A DNA stretch of 64,000 nucleotides from Phascolarctos cinereus (taxonomy: Eukaryota; Chordata; Mammalia; Diprotodontia; Phascolarctidae), in assembly GCF_002099425.1 (NCBI RefSeq), contig NW_018344215.1:62001-126000 (forward strand), in the 5' to 3' direction. This document shows, piece by piece, positions 57,881-64,000 of the stretch. The position numbers and the translations under genes were made by a program. The stretch's first letter is position 1. Each line of letters starts with the position of its first letter. Under the pieces are notes generated by a model. The model did no database searches. It worked only from the letters and a program-made list of their open reading frames with translations, and was not told where the DNA came from.

Positions 57881-59864
57881 GGCACTTTTCTCTGTATGTC
57901 ATCTCAAGCTGAAAATACTTCTGTTTGTTAACATTTTGGAGATTCATTGCTAACAATGAAAAGCTTGCTAAAGGTATTTTCTTACTTGAGCTAAATTTTA
58001 CTAAATTAAACAGCTTTATCCTAGATGGAAACTCAAACATATAATTCTATCTGTAATCACCCCTCCCTCCATTCCTGTTAGCTGTATAGATCTAGGATCA
58101 GGAAAAGGATTAGAAATGAGAAGCATTTCCAATGCAAGGCAGACAGTGGGGGAGTGCAGAATTAATAGAGACCCAAGTGTGTTGGCCACATTCCAAGGGC
58201 TGGTTTAGCCCTGAGGTAGAGACTGTCCTTCTCCTGCTGAAGCCTCCTCCTTTTCCTGCCACATGTCTATTCCCACCTGGAGCCCTTGTCCTTGCTGAGT
58301 CCACTTTTTAAAGCTAGTGGCATATGCTTGCCAAAATCTACCTGTACAATCCACATGGGCTGAATGCATTAGGCCAGCAAGGTAACTGTGCCTACAAGGT
58401 GTTCTTGCCTTCCCCAAAGGCCACTCTGCTTTTCTCAAATGGACGAGTTCCCCAGCTGCCACCCATAACATGGCGGATACACCAGGTACACCATAGCACC
58501 TGCAGCAATCAGACCTTAAGTTTTCTACTCGCCAGCTGAGCGAGGCCTCCTGGGTCTGCACTACACTGGCTATGTTCCGCCCTAAAGGAAATGGGCCAAT
58601 AAAGCAGTAAATACAGAAGTTTGCTCTAACCTGACCCTGCTCCATTCCAGGCCACCTTCAAAGGGCATTCTGAAGGTCACTGCTGTGGCCACCACAAAGG
58701 AGGCAGGGACAGGAGAACTCCTGTCCTGATGGGGTGTGTGTGTGTGCTGCCAAAAAACCCCAAAGGAGGTGGCAGAAGTGTAAGAGAAATGAAACAGGTA
58801 AGGTAGAAAGATTATATGTGCAGTGAGGCTATCTAACCATCCCCCAGGCAGAGGGACACTGGGGAGGCACAAGGCTATCAGTGACACTGTCTCTGCAGAG
58901 CTAAACTTGTTAAAGGACTTACTGGGCAATAGTGATGCAGGACTCAAAGGTGGATTTCCAAGGTGGAAAAGTGTGAGACACAGGCCTGTAGACACAGGGC
59001 ATTCCACCTTTTACCCAGCTGCCTCTGGGAAGAAACTTGCTGTTCAAATGACCACAGACCCGAGCTGGAACGAGCAGTGTTTGCCACTGCTGGGATGAGC
59101 AAATCCCTGTCCAGCTAGCCAACGAGTAAACACATTCTGAAATGCTGGTGCCAGCATCCCGCTGGACTGTTTGTCCATGAGGTTGCTACAATGAGAATAA
59201 CCCCTTGTGAAGAATGTTTTGATTGATGGCATGCCACGAAGGAGAGAATGGCCAGTAAGGTGGGGTATAAGACACAAAGATTTGAAGAGTGGACCCCTTT
59301 GTAACTCAAGACAGTGATGACTGCAGTAGATAGTTGACAAGACGCCCTTTGGAGCCTGACAGCGGGGCACTGGACAGTTTGACTAACGTCCATGGGGATC
59401 CCTGTAATGACAAAGGTCAGGACAAGAAAAGCTCTCCAGTTTCTGGCAACCCTGCTCTGATTCTTGCCAGACTATCTGTTCCTTTGTCCTCACCTCTCCC
59501 CCTCAACTTTGGGCCTCAGTTAAGGATGATGATAAGTAGACACTTCATCCCATTTCTTCGAAATAAAGTGGGCTCAGATGACAACAGCAAAAACACCGTC
59601 ACTGCAATCCAAAACACTGATTTTGCCCCCACTAACTGCAGGCGTTCTGATGGAAAAACATGTGGTGGGCACTCCTTTGATGCAGCACATTGCCTGGGAC
59701 GATTCATGAGCAAGTCATCATTCAAGAGCTTACCTTTGTAGGGAAGTTTTCTACTCGTCAACACTTCACCATTTAATGCTCATGATGCCAAGCAGCCCAG
59801 GTGAGGGAGGTCACGGAGCCCTATGGGAAAAAAAAAAGACACCACCTGAATTCTAATTCCTGTT
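57881..59864. other. unassigned 2 kb with minus-strand open frames
   Basis: Minus-strand frames of 146 codons (58205-58645), 141 (58582-59007) and 108 (59044-59370), plus a plus-strand frame of 135 (59334-59741). None is recognised. No splice structure or polyadenylation context supports a gene. The missing 5' exons of the lipase could lie here. Confidence 0.35.
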
Positions 59865-59975
59865 CTGCTATCAAGCACCTGTGTGACTTCGGGCACATCA
59901 CTTCACCTCTGCAGCTTGTTTTTGTAAAATGAGGCGTCTTGCATCAAAGAGGTACTTAACAAATGGTTGTTGAAT
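59865..59975 (+). mobile_element. MIR fragment, sense
   Basis: 'aattctaattcctgttctgc', 'tgtgacttcgggcacatcac', 'ttcacctctgcagcttg' and 'tttgtaaaatgaggcgtct' match the MIR core and tail. Confidence 0.75.
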
Positions 59976-60009
59976 TGGTTTAAATTCCCTTCACTCTCCC
60001 ATCTTATGG

Positions 60010-60095
60010 GTTTGTACAGATGGGGTAAGCATCCCCAGCATATTGCTGGGACTCAAATATTTGTTGCATGAATGAATGAATGAATAAATAAATCC
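60010..60095 (+). mobile_element. L2 3' terminus
   Basis: 'agcatattgctgggactcaa', 'atatttgttgcatgaatgaa' and the (TGAA)n end typical of L2. Confidence 0.8.
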
Positions 60096-60539
60096 TTAGT
60101 GGCCTTTTTTAAGGTTAGTGACTGAAAACTATGAGAACCTTTTTTGAGGAGTGGAGTGGAGTGGGGTTGGGCAGTTCCATTCCAGGTATTTTTATCAGGA
60201 GTAGCTTTTTTGGGGGAGTCTGTTTTTCCCCAACTAACCACAGAAAAGGCCCAGACACCGGCTGTTACCTTCCTTGCTGTGGAATGTAACAGAGACAATT
60301 CTGAGTCTTAAAAACTGCCAACCTCCACCAAAGTCCTCTATAAACGCCTCCTATTGGCGCCTCCGAGGAGGTGATCGCTGTCCCAGCTCTGACAGGTCCA
60401 ACAGAGCTGGACAGGCTCCACGTCCGTGCGAGCAGGGGTGGCTCCCTTCTTCCCTTACCCGGGGCCGTAGCATACAGCAGGCCATTAATAAATGTTGGGC
60501 TAAATTTGGCCAGGTTCGTTCCCAGAGGTAAGCCGTTGC
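60096..60539. other. upstream flank of the RNLS CpG island
   Basis: Becomes GC-rich from about 60350. An inverted CCAAT ('cctattggcgcc') lies near 60350. A worn L2/MIR tail ('ccattaataaatgttgggct') is at 60482. Confidence 0.4.
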
Positions 60540-61640
60540 TGCGGCCACGAGAACTCAGGGCCCCAGTTTATCTGACCCAGGGCTGAAGGAGGTGCCCGGG
60601 GACCCCAAAGGTCTGAGCCGGTCGTATCTGCACACAGCCGGGGCTTAACCTTTTCGCGCTGATCCAGGGCAGATGTGGTATTCAGCAGGCGCTTCACAAG
60701 GTTCAGATCTGCATCCCAAGGGGCTCAGGCACAGGAAGCTGAAGACTCGTGTAAAGGCGGACGGTTGGGCGGGGGCCTTGGAAAAGGCGGGGCCTGGACG
60801 AGGTCCTGGGTTCCAATCCTGCCCCTCCTACCTCTCTGCGCCTCAGTTTCCTGCACCTACAAGAGGTGCACCTATGAGCACGTTACACTGGAAGTTCTCT
60901 GAGGGCAGGGGCTCTGATTGCCTCCTCAAGCACAGGAGCACGCGTCTGGCTACATGCAGTTTGGGGTGGGGCTAGGGGACTCGGCTCGGAGCCCCCCCAA
61001 CTTTCTTCCCACTTGGGGCCTCAGTTGGCCTACCACGCCCCAGGTACGCAGGCGCGTACCTCCCTGGGAGAAGGCCGCCACGGGGTTAGGGGTCAGGGGG
61101 CGGGGCGAGGCGCCGGGTTTGCGCTCGGCAGAGCCACCATGGCTCGCGTGTTGGTCGTGGGCGCGGGGCTCACGGGCGGCCTGTGCGCGGCGCTGCTGAA
61201 GCGGGGACGTCCCGTGAGCGTGGCGGTGTGGGAGCAGGCGCGCGACTCAGGTGTGTGCGTGAGGTCTGCATCCCGGAGCTCCCTCCTCCAGCACCCGCGG
61301 AGCTCTGAGCGCATGCGCAGCCATGAGCTCATCGTTTAGAGGGCGCGTGCCCAGCTAGGGAGGGGGGAGGATGCGCATGCGCGTCGGGACACCGCCTCCG
61401 CGGTCCCGGATCATCGGGCCCCGCCCCCTCTCTTACACCCTCCCCAGCTTTTATTCCGCTGGGCCCGTGACGTCATCCTCAGGAAGCTTTTTCTGGGCAC
61501 ATGCTGACCTGGGACCGGCCGGCAGCATCTGTCCCCATTGGCTCCTGCTTTGGGGGCGGGGCTTGTGCAACACTAGGGCCCCAGACCTCGATGTGCATTG
61601 GGGGAAACTGAGTCCGGGGTGCGGGGCGCGTCACATAAGT
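60540..61640. promoter_or_regulatory. RNLS CpG-island promoter
   Basis: CpG density is far above the rest of the window, especially 61070-61320. GC boxes occur just upstream of the start codon ('gggggcggggcg', about 61096) and in intron 1 ('gggggcggggct', about 61552). No TATA box in a suitable place, as expected for a CpG promoter. Human RNLS and LIPJ begin about 2 kb apart in divergent orientation, so this region may also once have driven the lipase; that is inference. Confidence 0.7.
61139..61250 (+). CDS. RNLS: renalase, coding exon 1
   Basis: Renalase is a secreted/cytosolic flavoprotein that oxidises isomeric dihydro forms of NAD(P) back to NAD(P)+, releasing hydrogen peroxide. The start is the ATG at 61139 in a strong Kozak context (gccaccATGg). 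The exon encodes MARVLVVGAGLTGGLCAALL, then KRGRPVSVAVWEQARDS. The dinucleotide-binding motif G8-A-G10-L-T-G13 opens the Rossmann fold, E32 ends the second strand where the FAD ribose is usually bound, and DSG is the start of the DSGGRM motif completed by exon 2. Two residues shorter than human between strands 1 and 2. Donor GTGTGT at 61251. The frame is open upstream without an ATG, so no earlier start is likely. Confidence 0.96.
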
Positions 61641-61659
61641 AGTAACTGGTATCTTGGGT

Positions 61660-61745
61660 TTTGTGGAAGGGATCTTGGAGGTCATCGAGTCCAAGCTGCG
61701 CCATTTTATAGGTGGGGAAACTGAGGCCCAGAAAATGGAGACCGT
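61660..61745. repeat. ancient mammalian repeat fragment in RNLS intron 1
   Basis: 'cttggaggtcatcgagtcca' and 'ataggtggggaaactgaggc' are typical of old MIR/L3-type repeats. Orientation and family not fixed. Confidence 0.5.
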
Positions 61746-61840
61746 GGGGAATAAGTGTCAGAAGCGGGATTGCAGCCGCTCCCCCCTTTCCCCAGAGCCC
61801 CTCATGCTGGTTTGCTCCAAACCCCAATCTTTTGTGCTAA

Positions 61841-62011
<171 letters not shown>

Positions 62012-62404
62012 TGAGTGAGCCCCGGAGCCTCGAATGGCAGTTGATTGATAATGGTGGTGCACGCTTGTTTTCAGAGAGACGGTTGTTAAACATTCAGTAG
62101 CAGACCCCCGTGTGTGCTCAGGTGCTTTGAGCGCCCACCACTTCCGCTCCTGGGTGCAGCTGGGCCCGTTCTTTTTGGCTTATCTTTGAGGCGTGTGATA
62201 AAGAAGTCTAGAAGGGGGTGTTTTAAATTTCCCATCTGTGAATGCGCTTGGGAAAGGGGAGCTGGCGCAGAGACTGCTGATCTCTGCTGGGCATTCCCTC
62301 TGCCAGTCCCAGCTGTGAATTAACCCCTAGATACGGGAGGTGCCCGGGAGGAGTGCACCATCTCCTAGCAGAAACCAGGAGCGCTGGCAGGTCCGGAGGG
62401 TTGA

Positions 62405-62722
<318 letters not shown>

Positions 62723-64000
62723 TTTTTTAGGATTACAAAAGAAACCAATTATATTGAAATTGTTACAAAAATAGTTTTAAAAATTCACAGACTCCAGATT
62801 TAAGAGCCTTTTGAAAAAGGGAGACACAACATATAAGAGGTTTCAGCTGCAGGTCAGATGGAAAGACCCTTGGGGTCCGTTGGGTGGTGCAGCCAAACAG
62901 ATGGTAATGAACCTTCGTTAGTTTCACTTCCATTGATAAAACTCATCTGTTTCTGATGTTGAGTCATGTGAGAAGGCCAAGGCCTTTGGTGGTGAGCACT
63001 GTTTTTTTCTTGGTCTTGAGTTAACTACGGCTGCCAAAGTGGAAGAGGGAGAGCAGGGAGAGCCATAGGACCTGCAGTGGTGTCCACAGTAAGATCTCAT
63101 ACATCTCCTAGGTGATGTTTGTGAGGGCTGAGCCAGAAACAGCGCTGGTGGGGGGAAAGGAGAAAAGGGGAGTATGCTCTTGGACTGCCTGCCTGTCATG
63201 GCAGTTACTGGTTATCAGTTGGGGGGGGAAGATATCATATCCCTTCCTTACAAGAGTTGCCTCCCTTGATGATTGCTAGGGCAATCAGGCCAGAAGAAGT
63301 CATGGTCTGGGAGGCTGTGATATTCCCAGGGCTCTCGGGTGCAGGGTTCTGGGCTGTCTCCACTGGGATCTGATGTGAGGTAGTGGGTGGTATGGTAGCT
63401 TGCCTTCTCTCTCTTCCTCTAGACTCAGTTTCTTTATCTGTAAAATGAGGGCTTTGTATTAGATGACCTCCAATGTCTAAATTTATGATCCTATGAGCCC
63501 CTGGCTGTGTAGATGCTTACTGTTTCTGGTTAGGAACAGATGGTCTCCAGGTACAGATTCTGGTTCTCCCAAGCCCTGGATATAGATTATCGGACTCCCA
63601 AAATACTGCAGCTCCTCTTCCAGTAGGTCCGATTCCAGGGCCCTTTGCTAATAATGGTCAAGAACAGTACTTTCCCCCTATTTCCACATGTGCATACACG
63701 AGCACAGAGATGAGCATATACACACAACACTACACACACACGCACACATGCGCTCGGATGTCTCGCTCTTTCTTGTTCTACCAGCCTATGCCTGTTTCTG
63801 TCCAGAAAGCAAAGATTTTTTTTAAAAAAAGAATTAGGTGGGCTCCAGGTTTTTCCTTAAGAGATTGGCCTCTCAATTACTGAGTAAATCAGCATCATTC
63901 CGTGAAGTCTGTGGCGGTGATCGCTGCGCTGGACAGCCCAGGGAAGTTCAGAGGACAGAGGAGAAGCCATTTGTTTCTCTCTCAGTACTGATCTCTGTGA
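62723..64000. other. RNLS intron 3, no exon seen
   Basis: Mostly unassigned. 63405-63500 holds a MIR/L3-like tail ('tctttatctgtaaaatgagg', 'agatgacctccaatgtctaa'), and a short CA-rich run lies near 63715-63750. Confidence 0.55.

Noticed and set aside
61013-61138. Upstream in-frame extension of renalase
   Set aside because: It has no ATG. The Kozak start at 61139 matches known renalase N termini.

Overview
The window looks like nuclear DNA of a marsupial. The clearest sign is a very frequent tRNA-like SINE (head reading ggcagctaggtggc, ending in gtgaccctgggcaagtcac plus an A-rich tail). It occurs beside MIR, L2, CR1/L3, RTE (BovB-like) and L1 LINEs and an L1-derived half-element (HAL1). I think an Australian-type (Australidelphian) marsupial is most likely, but the sequence alone does not settle this. 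There is no sign of bacterial genes, CRISPR arrays or operons.

Only two host loci can be supported, and they diverge from each other. On the + strand at the right end, RNLS (renalase) starts at 61139 in a CpG-rich promoter. Its first three coding exons (61139-61250, 61905-62010, 62458-62600) are present and open, and the gene continues past the window edge. On the - strand lies a member of the acid (gastric/lysosomal) lipase family spread over 17410-38964. Its position next to RNLS in head-to-head orientation is where other mammals keep LIPJ, and several peptide stretches also look LIPJ-like. Exon sizes of 118, 199, 110, 137, (145) and 72 bp follow the LIPA/LIPF/LIPJ gene plan closely.

The lipase is probably a unitary pseudogene. 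Exons 3-6 are open and keep the GHSQG serine motif. Exon 7 is two bases short and frameshifted. Exon 8 has an in-frame TAA and lacks an AG acceptor. Exon 9 was not found. The last exon has an 11-base deletion near the C terminus. The signal-peptide exon and 5' exons were also not found.

The rest is introns and intergenic DNA packed with repeats. Region by region: 1-17 kb, downstream of the lipase, holds L2, L1, MIR and SINE copies, one possible decayed LTR element and microsatellites. 17-39 kb is the lipase body, containing two CR1/L3 ends in opposite orientation, a SINE directly upstream of exon 5, an RTE LINE end, and a nearly complete 3.0-kb HAL1 with a 16-bp target duplication 75 bp from the exon 3 donor. 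39-45 kb is a long antisense L1 with younger insertions. 45-60 kb holds L1 ends with target duplications, a broken-up CR1/L3 copy, two L2 blocks and some unexplained DNA. 60-64 kb is the RNLS promoter and first exons.

I found no convincing new biological system. The most informative signals are the decaying RNLS-adjacent lipase, the HAL1 insertion, and the RTE LINE sitting with SINEs that share its 3' tail.
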